Part shown: positions 51,839 to 60,369 of the stretch, one piece after another
How the letters are laid out: each line of letters opens with the position of its first letter
How positions within the stretch are numbered: position 1 is the stretch's first letter
Program-made: the position numbers and the translations under genes
DNA from: Psychrobacillus sp. OK032
GTDB lineage: Bacteria > Bacillota > Bacilli > Bacillales_A > Planococcaceae
NCBI RefSeq assembly: GCF_900111345.1
Contig: NZ_FOGY01000011.1
Span: 62,001-126,000, forward strand
Direction: 5' to 3'
Length of the DNA: 64,000 bases
Notes under the pieces: generated by a model
What the model saw: the letters and a program-made list of their open reading frames with translations, nothing else
Databases searched by the model: none
What the model was told of the DNA's origin: nothing

Positions 51839-52801
51839 TTGATCCAATTTGACAAGATTACAAAAGTATTTGAGAACGGGACAGAAGCATTAAAAGATGT
51901 CTCATTAACCATTCCAGCAGAACAACTAGTGGCCATTATTGGTCCGAGTGGTTGCGGAAAGACAACTTTGATGAAAATGATCAATCGCTTGGAAATTCCC
52001 ACCTCCGGAGAAGTATATGTAGATGCCAAAGCGGTCTCTTCAGTGGACGCAGTGGAGCTTAGAAAAACAATTGGCTACGTTATTCAACGAATAGGTTTGT
52101 TTCCACATATGTCGATTGAAAGGAATGTATCGCTTGTACCAAATCTAAAGGGCTGGACGAAAGAAAAAACAACTGAGCGGATTTATGAACTAATGCAAAT
52201 GGTTGGTCTCGATCCTAATCAATATTTATCTAAATATCCACTAGAGCTGAGCGGGGGGCAACAGCAACGAATAGGAGTTGTAAGAGCATTAGCTGGTAAT
52301 CCAGCTATCGTTTTAATGGATGAGCCGTTTAGTGCCTTGGATCCTATTAGTCGCGAACAATTACAAATGGAAACGAAAAATATACAAAAAAAGCTGAAGA
52401 AAACAATCGTATTTGTCACACATGATATGGATGAAGCATTAAAAATAGCAGATACAATTGTTGTCATGAGAAATGGTCAGATTGAGCAAATAGGTACACC
52501 TACTGAATTAATAGAAACTCCAATTAATCATTTTGTTAAACACTTTATAGGTGTGGAACGTATCAATCGAAAAAGATCAGTCGGAAAGCGAGAACTACAA
52601 GAGTTTATCCCTACATTCAAACAAAGCGAACAATCCTCCTATTTAGTCGTTGAAGCCAACATAACCGTAGAAGAAGCTATAAAACTATTGGAGAAGGAAG
52701 ATATTGAAAGCTTACTCGTAAAAAAGGGAAAGAAAGAATTAGGCTTTGTGAACCAATCCATTCTTCTAAGTGCAATGCTCACAAAGGAAGAGGTGTTGTA
52801 A
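51839..52801 (+). CDS. Osmoprotectant-type ABC transporter ATP-binding protein
   Basis: A 320-aa ATPase of the glycine betaine/choline/carnitine (OpuC/OpuB) group. Walker A GPSGCGKTT (about 35-43), Q-loop GYVIQRIGLFPHM, signature [15 protein letters not shown], Walker B IVLMDEPFSALDP, and a C-terminal CBS-like segment ending LLSAMLTKEEVL are present. TTG start after AAGGGGGAAA. It overlaps no gene and is followed directly by the permease. Ligand is inferred from family. Confidence 0.9.
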   Translation: MIQFDKITKVFENGTEALKDVSLTIPAEQLVAIIGPSGCGKTTLMKMINRLEIPTSGEVYVDAKAVSSVDAVELRKTIGYVIQRIGLFPHMSIERNVSLVPNLKGWTKEKTTERIYELMQMVGLDPNQYLSKYPLELSGGQQQRIGVVRALAGNPAIVLMDEPFSALDPISREQLQMETKNIQKKLKKTIVFVTHDMDEALKIADTIVVMRNGQIEQIGTPTELIETPINHFVKHFIGVERINRKRSVGKRELQEFIPTFKQSEQSSYLVVEANITVEEAIKLLEKEDIESLLVKKGKKELGFVNQSILLSAMLTKEEVL

Positions 52802-53446
52802 ATGCAAACTTTTTTAGAAACGATTCAAAGTAGATCTGATTTAATACAAGAATCATTTTTACAACATATTTATTTGTCTTTCATCGCCTTAGCGATAGGT
52901 ATTGGTATCGCTTTACCGTTAGGGATTTTCGTGGCAAGATATCGAAAATTTGCGGAACCGATTATTGGTGTCACTGCCGTCTTTCAAACAATTCCTAGTC
53001 TTGCGTTGTTTGGATTTCTAGTGCCACTCATTGGAATAGGCACGATGACTGCATTGATTGCCTTAATCATTTATGCACTTCTACCTATTTTACGAAATAC
53101 ATATACAGGAATTACAACAATTGATGAATCTATTATTGAAGCAGGTCGTGGAATGGGGATGACGAAAAGTCAATTGTTGCGTCAGATTGAGTTTCCGTTA
53201 GCTTTGCCATTTATCATGGCAGGCATTCGAACAGCTACCGTTTTGACGGTTGGAATTGCGACACTTGCAACTTTTGTTGGGGCAGGTGGGTTAGGGGATG
53301 TTATTTATAGAGGTTTACAATCATATAATAATGCGCTCGTCTTAGCAGGGGCGTTACCTGTTGCTTTATTAGCAATTTTGTTCGATCTTGCTTTGAAATG
53401 GATTGAGAAAAAAGCGACACCAAAAGGATTAAACACAAGGGGATGA
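52802..53446 (+). CDS. Osmoprotectant-type ABC transporter permease
   Basis: A 214-aa permease with five or six spans. The EAA loop IIEAGRGMGMTKSQLLRQIEFPLALPFIMAGIRTA (about 115-150) contacts the ATPase. Its start lies one base after the ATPase stop. OpuC-like systems often have two permease genes, but here only one is present between the ATPase and binding protein. Confidence 0.9.
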   Translation: MQTFLETIQSRSDLIQESFLQHIYLSFIALAIGIGIALPLGIFVARYRKFAEPIIGVTAVFQTIPSLALFGFLVPLIGIGTMTALIALIIYALLPILRNTYTGITTIDESIIEAGRGMGMTKSQLLRQIEFPLALPFIMAGIRTATVLTVGIATLATFVGAGGLGDVIYRGLQSYNNALVLAGALPVALLAILFDLALKWIEKKATPKGLNTRG

Positions 53447-53452
53447 TGAAGA

Positions 53453-54346
53453 ATGAAGAAGATGTTCGTCATGATTGGAATGGCAGCGATTGTATTACTA
53501 GGTGCTTGTTCGAACTCAGAAGAGACACTAGTGATCAGTGGCAAACCTTGGACAGAGCAATTTATACTACCGCAAATCTTAGGTCAGTATATTGAAGAGC
53601 GTACGGATTATAAAGTGGAGTATAAAGAGGGACTTGGAGAAGTGGCGATTATGACACCGGCGCTTGAGAAAGGTGATATTGACTTATATGTAGAGTATAC
53701 GGGTACAGGTTTAAAGGATGTGCTAAAAGAGACATCAGAAGTAGGGGAAAGCTCTGAAAGTGTATTGGAGCGGGTGAAAAAAGGATATGAAGAACAATAT
53801 CAAGCAACTTGGTTAAGTCCACTTGGGTTTGAAAATACGTATACATTGGCTTATGCCAAAGACAAAGATTATGATGCAGAGACTTATTCTGATCTTGTGG
53901 AAGTCTCTAGGTTTGGAGATATGGTATTTGGAGCACCTCATGCTTTTTATGAAAGACAAGGTGATGGATTTGATGACATGATTAACTCCTATCCTTTTAC
54001 ATTCACAGAAACGAAAAGTCTGGATCCAAACGTTATGTATGAGGCAGTAAAAAGTGGGGAAGTTGATGTGATTCCGGCATTTACAACAGATGGCCGTATT
54101 GAACGTTTTGAATTACAGACAACAAAAGATGATCTAGGATTTTTCCCTAAGTATGATGCGGCGCCTGTAGTTCGTTTAGAAGCCCTAGAAAAGTTTCCGG
54201 AGCTTGAGGAAGTATTAAATGAACTAGCGGGAAAAATTACGGAAGAGGATATGTTAAAGATGAATGCAAGAGTAGATATTGACGGTGAAAAAGCGGAAGA
54301 TGTTGCCCATGATTTCTTAGTGGAGAAAGGTTTAATTCAAAAATAA
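53453..54346 (+). CDS. Osmoprotectant-type ABC transporter substrate-binding lipoprotein
   Basis: A 297-aa binding protein, lipid-anchored through the lipobox LGAC (about 17-20). GKPWTEQFILPQILGQYIEERTDYKVE and ALEKGDIDLYVEYTGTGL, then NVMYEAVKSGEVDVIPAFTTDGRIERF are typical of the glycine betaine/choline (OpuAC/OsmX) fold. AAGGGGATG precedes the ATG. The gene order ATPase-permease-binding protein forms a three-gene operon. Confidence 0.9.
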   Translation: MKKMFVMIGMAAIVLLGACSNSEETLVISGKPWTEQFILPQILGQYIEERTDYKVEYKEGLGEVAIMTPALEKGDIDLYVEYTGTGLKDVLKETSEVGESSESVLERVKKGYEEQYQATWLSPLGFENTYTLAYAKDKDYDAETYSDLVEVSRFGDMVFGAPHAFYERQGDGFDDMINSYPFTFTETKSLDPNVMYEAVKSGEVDVIPAFTTDGRIERFELQTTKDDLGFFPKYDAAPVVRLEALEKFPELEEVLNELAGKITEEDMLKMNARVDIDGEKAEDVAHDFLVEKGLIQK

Positions 54347-54352
54347 AAAACA

Positions 54353-54380
54353 GCACCCGGTTCTAGTTAGAATCGGGTGC
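54353..54380. terminator. Bidirectional terminator between convergent genes
   Basis: GCACCCGGTTCT and AGAATCGGGTGC pair (one mismatch) around AGTT. A run of A upstream gives a U tract for minus-strand queT, while the plus-strand side is weaker. Confidence 0.8.
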
Positions 54381-54387
54381 ACATTAT

Positions 54388-54870
54388 TTAAATCAAAGCT
54401 TTAAAATTTAACCGTTTATTTAAAGCAGCAATAATTGGAATGCCTACTGCTAATACAACGAATTCACCTGCTGCAACAGTTAACCATGTATAGAAAAATG
54501 GTAGATCAAATGCAAGTTTTAGCTCAAATGCAATGATAAACATCGTAAACGTAAAGATTAACGTATTTAATATCATGCGAGCGACATGTCCTTTAATAAA
54601 CTTAGATGCAAAAATAGTAAGCGATAAAGTAATGATTGAGTGTGCTACCCCGAATGTTAAATCATATGCAGCCATAGGGGAAAACATATTAGTCACTATT
54701 ACACCAAGTACAATTCCAAAAAAGTATTTTTTATTAAAGACAATTAGGTGGTTAAACATTTCAGCAATACGAAATTGTAACGCACCAAATGCAAAAGGTG
54801 CAATTAGAAGCGAGACAGCAACATATAAAGCTGCAATAATACCACTTATTGCAAGAGTTTTTGTTTTCAT
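54388..54870 (-). CDS. queT: Queuosine precursor transporter QueT
   Basis: A 160-aa S-component of an ECF transporter, with about six spans and the family marks AISGIIAALYVAVSLLIAPFAFGALQFRIAEMFNHL and YDLTFGVAHSIITL. It imports a queuosine precursor such as preQ1 with shared ECF parts that are not in this window. The preQ1-I riboswitch in its leader supports this. The start is the ATG at 54870. Confidence 0.92.
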   Translation of the reverse strand: MKTKTLAISGIIAALYVAVSLLIAPFAFGALQFRIAEMFNHLIVFNKKYFFGIVLGVIVTNMFSPMAAYDLTFGVAHSIITLSLTIFASKFIKGHVARMILNTLIFTFTMFIIAFELKLAFDLPFFYTWLTVAAGEFVVLAVGIPIIAALNKRLNFKALI

Positions 54871-54880
54871 TATTCATTTC

Positions 54881-54917
54881 TCCTTAGTTTTTTTATGTGG
54901 GAGGTTCACGAACCACA
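54881..54917 (-). promoter_or_regulatory. preQ1-I riboswitch
   Basis: On the minus strand TGTGGTTCGTGAACCTCCCA folds as P1 plus the cytosine-bearing loop, followed by an A-rich tail that ends CTAAGGA. The tail makes the pseudoknot and contains the start of the ribosome binding site, so ligand binding should hide it and stop translation of queT. It matches the class I preQ1 consensus. Confidence 0.9.
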
Positions 54918-54937
54918 TTTTGTAATCACAATTGATA

Positions 54938-54967
54938 ATTTTATGACAGGCATAGGGTAATTGTCAA
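54938..54967 (-). promoter_or_regulatory. Sigma-A promoter of queT
   Basis: On the minus strand TTGACA (54962-54967) and TAAAAT (54938-54943) are separated by 18 bases, placing the start about 20 bases before the riboswitch. Confidence 0.75.
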
Positions 54968-54993
54968 GGAAATTTTTCAATTCTTTAGGTGAA

Positions 54994-55077
54994 CCATCCG
55001 ATTATCTGGGCATACTTTCCAACTATTTAATCTAACCGTCCGATAATCGATCATAGCCGTCCGATCATGAATTTCTC
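54994..55077. repeat. Four-copy degenerate 21-bp array
   Basis: Units start at 54994, 55015, 55036 and 55057. The first, third and fourth begin CC(A/G)TCCGAT, and the second is diverged (CTTTCCAAC). The spacing of exactly 21 bp matches the arrays at 9766, 24486 and 49198, although the words differ. Confidence 0.7.
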
Positions 55078-55118
55078 TATGTTAAAATAGTAGTACTGTA
55101 AAAAAAGGAAGGTTTAAA

Positions 55119-56323
55119 ATGAAATATATAGTATCATTCATAAGTGCATTTTTGATGTTCGTGACATTCGGTTGCACGATGGAAATGCCAAATGTAACTC
55201 AAGAAACAAAAGTAGAAACTTCTTCAAACGAAACAAACGCTAATAAAGAAATGAGCGTTCATTTTATAGATGTTGGCCAAGGAGATTCTATACTTATTCA
55301 ATCTCCAGAAGGAAAGAATATGCTTATTGATGGAGGGAAAAAGGAAAAAGGAAAGGACGTAGTGACTTATTTACGGCAACAAGGTGTAGAAAAGTTAGAA
55401 TATGTTGTAGCGACTCATCCAGATTCTGACCATATTGGTGGACTGCTCGCAGTGTTAAACTCTGTTACGATTAAAAACTTCGTAGATTCAGGGAAAGAAC
55501 ATACTACAGAGACGTATGAGAAAATGTTACAGCTTATTTTAGATAAGCATATCCCGTTTATTGTGCCCAATACAGGTGATACGATTCACTTAGATTCGGA
55601 TCTAGAGATAACTGTCTTGCATACGAGAGAGGATGCCAACGATAATAATGAAGCTTCTATTGTATTGAAGGTGCAATATGAGGAAGTGTCTTTTTTATTA
55701 ACTGGAGACGCTGATACGGGTGTGGAGAAAAGCATGTTAAACGAGTATGACTTGAAATCTACTGTATTAAAAGCGGGACATCATGGTTCGGATACGAGTA
55801 GCTCGGATGCCTTTATTCGTGAAGTTCACCGGAAATAGCAATTTTAAGTTATGGAGAAAATAATATGTATGGTCATCCTACCCCAGAAATAGTGACTAGA
55901 TTGAAAAAAGCAAATACGGATATTTATAGCACAGCGGAATTAGGAAATATTGTAGTGAAAACGGATGGAAGAGATTATACTGTTTCCACCGATTCACTTA
56001 CAATTGAAAAGGAAACTGTAGCTGAAACACCGCTTTTTATTTCGGAGAAAGATGTACAGGAAGAAATTGTTGGTATTACAAATCAAGGGAATGTAGCAGT
56101 AAACCTAAATGGATGGCAGTTGGTGTCTGTTACGGGCAATCAAGTATATAATTTTCCTAATATATCTATCCAGGCGGGAGAAACTTTATATATTACAAGT
56201 GGTCCTGAAGCGAAAGAAGACGGGATACATTTGAAGTGGACGAATAGACAAATGTGGAGAAATGAAGGAGATCCAGCGCAGTTACTAAACGAGAAAGGGG
56301 TAGTGATGAGTGAACTCGAATAA
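55119..56323 (+). pseudogene. ComEC/Rec2-like metallo-beta-lactamase with lamin-tail domain, frameshifted
   Basis: The first 240 codons encode a lipoprotein (TFGC lipobox) and a ComEC-type metallo-beta-lactamase domain (HFIDVGQGDSILIQSPEGKNMLIDGG, ATHPDSDHIGG, LLTGDAD, AGHHGSDTSSS). A stop at about 55838 follows EVHRK. In another frame the protein resumes at PEIAILSYGENNMYGHPTPEIV, then a C-terminal lamin-tail domain (about 56010-56320). A lost T in GAAGTTCACC (55821-55830) restores EVSPEIAIL. It is a one-base deletion or a sequencing error. Confidence 0.85.
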
Positions 56324-56558
56324 ATACACACTCGATCGACTAGAAGGGGAACTCGCAGTGTTTATAAAATACCCGGATGAAATAGAAAGACTACATATCC
56401 CTATATCAGAACTGGATGAAAATGTAAAAGAAGGGGATATTGTTCTTATCTCCATTGAAAATGACACATATAAAGTGGAAAGATTAGTTGAAAAAACAGA
56501 GAAACAAAGAGAAAAAGTACAAGGATTATTGGAAAATTTGAAAAATCAACGAAAGTAA
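56310..56558 (+). CDS. DUF3006 family protein
   Basis: An 82-aa protein: KYTLDRLEGELAVFIKYPDEIERLHIPISELDENVKEGDIVLIS is the DUF3006 core, with a basic helical tail. GTG start, 9 bases after AAAGGGG, overlapping the end of the preceding gene by 14 bases. DUF3006 genes often accompany such metallo-beta-lactamases, which supports pairing. Confidence 0.88.
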   Translation: MNSNKYTLDRLEGELAVFIKYPDEIERLHIPISELDENVKEGDIVLISIENDTYKVERLVEKTEKQREKVQGLLENLKNQRK

Positions 56559-56567
56559 TATATTTAT

Positions 56568-56612
56568 TGACAGTTATGTTGCTAGAGCCAGTAACATAAC
56601 TGTCATTTTTTG
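56568..56612 (+). terminator. Rho-independent terminator
   Basis: TGACAGTTATGTT pairs with AACATAACTGTCA across a 12-base loop, then TTTTTTG. Confidence 0.93.
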
Positions 56613-56671
56613 ATTCTTAAAGAAAAATTATAGAATAAATAAAAGCGGATAACTTTCTCAAGTGATTCCCC

Positions 56672-57020
56672 GTCCAGCTCCAGCGCCTTGCTCCTGCTCA
56701 CAGCTCGTCGCAGAAGAACGTTGCCCCTCGGGGTCAAATGTGAAAAAGCTGCTCCTGCGCAAGCTCGTCGCAAACAAAATCGCTTGTGGTGGTTGAGGAG
56801 CTGCCTCCTAGGCCCGCACGATGCGGGTCATGCATCCGTTGCCACAGGATGTGGGCGTACTTAGGATGCCTTCCCGCCCATTTGCCTGTCGAAGGCCTGC
56901 AGGATGCAGGTCATGCAATCGTTGCGAAATGTTTTTTTATTTTGCGACGAGCTATGCGCAGGAGCACCACGATGTCGCGAATTTAGACTGTATTCCTCTG
57001 AAATAGGCGCTTGCGCTTTT
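56672..57020. repeat. Long composite dispersed repeat (AGCGCC...GGCGCTTGCGCTTTT)
   Basis: It begins GTCCAGCTCCAGCGCCTTG, like 46811, and ends AGGCGCTTGCGCTTTT. Inside it holds TGCGCAAGCTCGTCGCAAAC, the core of the 33-bp array at 8683, and a segment from 56839 on that matches 44413-44600. Open frames across it are repeat artefacts. Confidence 0.9.
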
Positions 57021-57024
57021 GTAC

Positions 57025-58155
57025 TTAAAGAGTGGTGTCTCGAAGAAAGTTTTGTACGATATGATGGTCCGGTTCGTATGTTTTAAGTGTATAGCCTTCT
57101 TTTTGAAGCCATTCAATTATTTGTGGTAGTGCTTTTGTTGTTTGACTACGGTCATGGAGAAGGATAATGATATCCTGATCTCCGGATTTGTACGCTTTTT
57201 CTACTCCGACTTGGACGTTTTGGATGATTTTGTTAACTTCCTTTTCGGTGTATTTCCAATCATTTGAATCTACGTCCCAGTCCCATAATTTGAAACCATT
57301 TGTAACTAATTCATCTTTCATAGCGGTTGTTAAATGTGGTTTGCTGCCATACGGCGTACGAACAAGTTTTGTGTCTTTCCCAGTCATTTTTTTGATCAGT
57401 TTTTTCCCTTCCATCATTTCATTTATAAAAGATTCGGAAGAAAGGTAAACTTTGCTTTTGTCATGTGTCATGCTATGAGTTCCAATATAATGCCCATCTT
57501 TCACTACTGTATTGATAATGGATGCATTCTTTTTCATATGATTTCCTAAAAAGAAGAAAGTTGCTTTGGCGTTATATTTCTTTAAAATGGAATTATTGAT
57601 TGCTGTAAATTTGTTGGGACCATCGTCGAATGTTAAATAGACATTTGCTTTGGATTTGGCAGGGGAAGGTTGTTTTTTATTCAAGATTATATTTAAATAG
57701 ATTTCAAAATTTTCATGTGACATATAGGTCCAGTCTTCCTTGTAGATGCGTTGTGTTTTATGTTTCTCAAAAGATTTCACTTTGTATCCTATTTCACTTG
57801 CGATATATTCCACACTGATAAAAATCTTTCCATTGACTTTAACAATTGGAGTCCAGTCGAGTGCAACCCCGTTTTTGGATGTTAGTTGCGAGGTCTCGAT
57901 ATAACTAATTTCTATTCCGTTTTTTCGTATGTAAGTAATGCCTTTTTCTATTTCAAAAGGGATATCCAGATGTGCGGCAATCTCTTCAAGAGGAACTTTT
58001 GTATCTTCATTAATAACTTTGATCTCACTAAAATCTAGCAATTGATCTTGGAAAGCTATGTGTTGAGTCACGGGTGCAACAGCTGCCTCTCCACTTGTTG
58101 TGCTAAAAATAGAAGAAACAACAAAAACTACGAATATCATAATTAATTTTCTCAT
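57025..58155 (-). CDS. Polysaccharide deacetylase (NodB) with N-terminal stalk domain
   Basis: A 376-aa secreted enzyme. The signal peptide covers about 1-25, a copper-amine-oxidase-N-like beta domain about 45-135, and the NodB domain about 170-370. All five motifs are seen: TFDDGP (175-180), HSMTH (227-231), RTPYG (266-270), DWDVDSNDW (292-300) and LLHD (332-335). It removes acetyl groups from peptidoglycan or related glycans at the cell surface. AGGAG serves the ATG at 58155, and a GTG at 58167 falls in that site. Confidence 0.92.
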   Translation of the reverse strand: MRKLIMIFVVFVVSSIFSTTSGEAAVAPVTQHIAFQDQLLDFSEIKVINEDTKVPLEEIAAHLDIPFEIEKGITYIRKNGIEISYIETSQLTSKNGVALDWTPIVKVNGKIFISVEYIASEIGYKVKSFEKHKTQRIYKEDWTYMSHENFEIYLNIILNKKQPSPAKSKANVYLTFDDGPNKFTAINNSILKKYNAKATFFFLGNHMKKNASIINTVVKDGHYIGTHSMTHDKSKVYLSSESFINEMMEGKKLIKKMTGKDTKLVRTPYGSKPHLTTAMKDELVTNGFKLWDWDVDSNDWKYTEKEVNKIIQNVQVGVEKAYKSGDQDIIILLHDRSQTTKALPQIIEWLQKEGYTLKTYEPDHHIVQNFLRDTTL

Positions 58156-58256
58156 GCCATGGACCACTCCTAATATAGTTTAGAATCTCTTTTTTAAAAC
58201 TATATGTATTTGGTAATCAATGTATGCTTTTAATATAAGAAGGTAGGGATATAGAA

Positions 58257-58886
58257 ATGGAAGAGGAATTGTTGAGAATATTTGATAGAAAGAGAAATGC
58301 TATAGGGACAGCTCCACGTCATGAGGTTCATAAGCTTGGACATTGGCATGAAACGTTTCATTGTTGGTTTATCGGTAAGGAAGAGGGAGTAGATTATATC
58401 TATTTGCAAATTCGAAGTGAATTCAAAAAGGAGTATCCAGGACTGTTAGATATAACAGCGGCAGGTCATTTATTAGCTACTGAGACGGTGCATGATGGTG
58501 TTAGGGAAGTGAAAGAAGAACTCGGAATCGATGTTTCGTTTGAAAAGTTAGATTCGCTCGGGATAATAGATTATTCGGTAACGATAGGCGAACTTATTGA
58601 TAAAGAATTAGCAAATGTCTATGTATATAATTGTACTTTAAGTTTTGATGATTTTGCTATTCAGACTGAAGAAGTTTCAGGAGTTGTTCGAGCTAAATTC
58701 AAACAATTCTCGGAGCTTTGGTTGGGAGAATTAGAAGAGATTCAAGTAGTAGGGTTTGAAATAAATAAAACGGGAGAAAGAGTATCATTTAATAAGATCG
58801 TAACAAAGAATAACTTTGTGCTACATGAACCATCTTACTATGAAGCTATAATTCGAGGCATTAAGAAAATTATAAGAGCCAGTTAA
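58257..58886 (+). CDS. Nudix hydrolase of the isopentenyl-PP isomerase-like group
   Basis: A 209-aa protein: FDRKRNAIGTAPRHEVHKLGHWHETFHCWF is typical of YfcD/IDI-like Nudix proteins. ITAAGHLLATETVHDGVREVKEELGI is the Nudix box with six residues in place of seven between the two Glu segments. ATG after AAGGTAGGG. The terminator that follows overlaps the stop. The substrate is unknown. Confidence 0.87.
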   Translation: MEEELLRIFDRKRNAIGTAPRHEVHKLGHWHETFHCWFIGKEEGVDYIYLQIRSEFKKEYPGLLDITAAGHLLATETVHDGVREVKEELGIDVSFEKLDSLGIIDYSVTIGELIDKELANVYVYNCTLSFDDFAIQTEEVSGVVRAKFKQFSELWLGELEEIQVVGFEINKTGERVSFNKIVTKNNFVLHEPSYYEAIIRGIKKIIRAS

Positions 58887-58911
58887 TAAATAGCCTGGCT
58901 CTAAGGTCTTT
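58875..58911 (+). terminator. Terminator overlapping the Nudix stop codon
   Basis: AGAGCCAG pairs with CTGGCTCT. The loop holds the TAA stop. Only TCTTTT follows, so it is moderate. Confidence 0.75.
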
Positions 58912-59143
58912 TAAACCTGGAATAAATGAAATTTTATGCCGTATGGATCAGCAATCATTATACTCGTGTCAGAAAATTTCCTCTGTAATGGTACAGTTAT
59001 TATCAAGAAGACTTTTTTTGGTTGACTTGAAATCTTCCACTGCAAATTCAAAGAAAGTTGTTTTCATCACTTTCTTCGATATAAAAGTTAGTACCACTAA
59101 TGGATAGCTTTGTTTCATTTTCCAGCATATTTACCTTCTTCAT
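58911..59143 (-). pseudogene. VOC-family gene remnant with frameshifts
   Basis: The minus strand codes, with breaks, for KLSISGTNFYIEESDENN and then, in another frame, FEFAVEDFKSTKKSLLDNNC, followed by SIMIADPYGIKFHLFQV. This is the strand order of one VOC module (about 80 residues) with at least one frameshift. The stop is at 58911-58913. The upstream part is absent or below recognition. Confidence 0.7.
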
Positions 59144-59165
59144 TCCAATTTGAATAAGTTTACAT

Positions 59166-59492
59166 CTACATCTCAAAAAAGTTGTCTCTTTCTACTTTAC
59201 AAACTCTTAGTGAGAAGTTTTGATACCAATCCTTTTTCCCTTTTTCTTGTGCGATTTGATGAGAGGAATGCTCTTTCCATTTCTTAATAGACTCTAAAGA
59301 GCTCCAGTAGGATACGGTTATCCCTAGCTCGTTATCACGTGCAGATTCCACACCTAAAAATCCTTCTTGTAGAGACGCTAATTCCACCATTTTGTCTGCC
59401 ATTACTGAATAACCTTTATCACCATCTGTTCTTCGAGAAGAAAAAATAACAGCATAATACGGTACTTGAAATGTTTTATCTATTTTGCTCAC
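59166..59492 (-). CDS. Antibiotic biosynthesis monooxygenase (ABM) domain protein
   Basis: A 108-aa ABM-fold protein: PYYAVIFSSRR, MADKMVELASLQEGFLGVES, LGITVSYWSSLESIKKWKEHSSHQIAQEKGKKDWY. Family members are small heme- or cofactor-free monooxygenases and stress proteins. GTG at 59492 has AAGGAAG 8 bases before, and the GTG at 59501 lies in that site. The substrate is unknown. Confidence 0.87.
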   Translation of the reverse strand: MSKIDKTFQVPYYAVIFSSRRTDGDKGYSVMADKMVELASLQEGFLGVESARDNELGITVSYWSSLESIKKWKEHSSHQIAQEKGKKDWYQNFSLRVCKVERDNFFEM

Positions 59493-59559
59493 TATATGCA
59501 CTTCCTTATTAATCTTTTCTTGTAATCATAATGTAATGAAAAGGTAGGTGCAATAATGG

Positions 59560-59592
59560 AAAATGACTCCAAATAAGTATTGGAGTCATTTT
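59560..59592. terminator. Terminator between the ABM and LysM-3D genes
   Basis: AAAATGACTCCAA pairs perfectly with TTGGAGTCATTTT around a 7-base loop. On the minus strand it follows the 3D-domain gene and gives a TTTT tail. Confidence 0.88.
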
Positions 59593-59596
59593 GTGT

Positions 59597-60160
59597 CTAT
59601 TCTAATATTTTAATTGTCACGTCTTTGCGTCCCCATTTATAGGCTTCGTTTTTGGATGAGAAAAACACGTCAATTTTGTTCCCTTTTATATTTCCTCCCG
59701 TATCACCTGCAATAGCATAACCGTATCCTTCCACATGGACTTTTGTCCCGAGTTTAATGACTTTTGGATCTACCGCTATTACTTTGATATCCGGATTCTT
59801 TTTCAAGTTAATCCCTGTACTAGTAGTTCCTGAGCAACCATTGCAGTTCGCAGTAAATGCACTTGCGGATACAACGATTTCTTTCACTACTTTATCCTCC
59901 GAATCAGAGCGAGAAGGATTTTTAGTTTCGGATGCTTGCTTTGTAGTTGTAATTTTTAGTTTTTGTTTCGGTTGAATAATATCCGATTTTAAATTATTCC
60001 ATGATTTCAAATTAGAGATGGATACATTATAAGCTTTCGCAATTTTATACAATGTATCTCCTTTTTGAACGGTATGCATTGAAGATGCGGCCACGCCTGT
60101 TGTTGTTCCGCTAACCAATAGTGCTAATGTGATGATGAGTGTCCCAAGAATTTTTCTCAA
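59597..60160 (-). CDS. LysM and 3D domain cell-wall protein (YocH-like)
   Basis: A 187-aa secreted protein: signal peptide to about 25, one LysM peptidoglycan-binding module (28-71), then a 3D domain (95-187) with VIAVDPKVIKLGTKV, AGDTGG at 151-156 and KIDVFF. 3D domains act as lytic transglycosylase-like or Rpf-like wall hydrolases. TTG start after AAGGGG. A WalR-like box lies upstream, which fits YocH control in B. subtilis. Confidence 0.9.
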   Translation of the reverse strand: MRKILGTLIITLALLVSGTTTGVAASSMHTVQKGDTLYKIAKAYNVSISNLKSWNNLKSDIIQPKQKLKITTTKQASETKNPSRSDSEDKVVKEIVVSASAFTANCNGCSGTTSTGINLKKNPDIKVIAVDPKVIKLGTKVHVEGYGYAIAGDTGGNIKGNKIDVFFSSKNEAYKWGRKDVTIKILE

Positions 60161-60209
60161 ATACTCTACCCCTTACTATTTAGTCTAATTAATATACTAG
60201 CAGTATTGT

Positions 60210-60226
60210 ATTACAGGAATATTACG
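60210..60226 (-). promoter_or_regulatory. WalR-like box upstream of the LysM-3D gene
   Basis: On the minus strand CGTAAT-ATTCC-TGTAAT matches TGT(A/T)A-N5-TGT(A/T)A with one mismatch in the first half. Another near match, TGTAAT-GCTAT-TGGTAA, lies just upstream. Regulation by WalKR is inferred from the motif and gene type. Confidence 0.5.
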
Positions 60227-60313
60227 ACAATTTACCAATAGCATTACAAAGTAGAAATGTAATATTACAAAATACTCAACAAGTGTATGCCCTAGTTTAT
60301 TCGAATATGAATA

Positions 60314-60345
60314 AAAGCCCTTCAAATAGATATTTGAAAGGCTTC
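60314..60345 (-). terminator. Terminator downstream of dapF
   Basis: AAGCCCTTCAAATA and TATTTGAAAGGCTT form a 14-bp stem with one mismatch. On the minus strand it is followed by TTTATT. Confidence 0.88.
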
Positions 60346-60369
60346 TTACGTTCATTATTCATTTTATTT

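Noticed and set aside
56786-57086. Three overlapping short frames
   Set aside because: All lie in the composite repeat and lack start signals.
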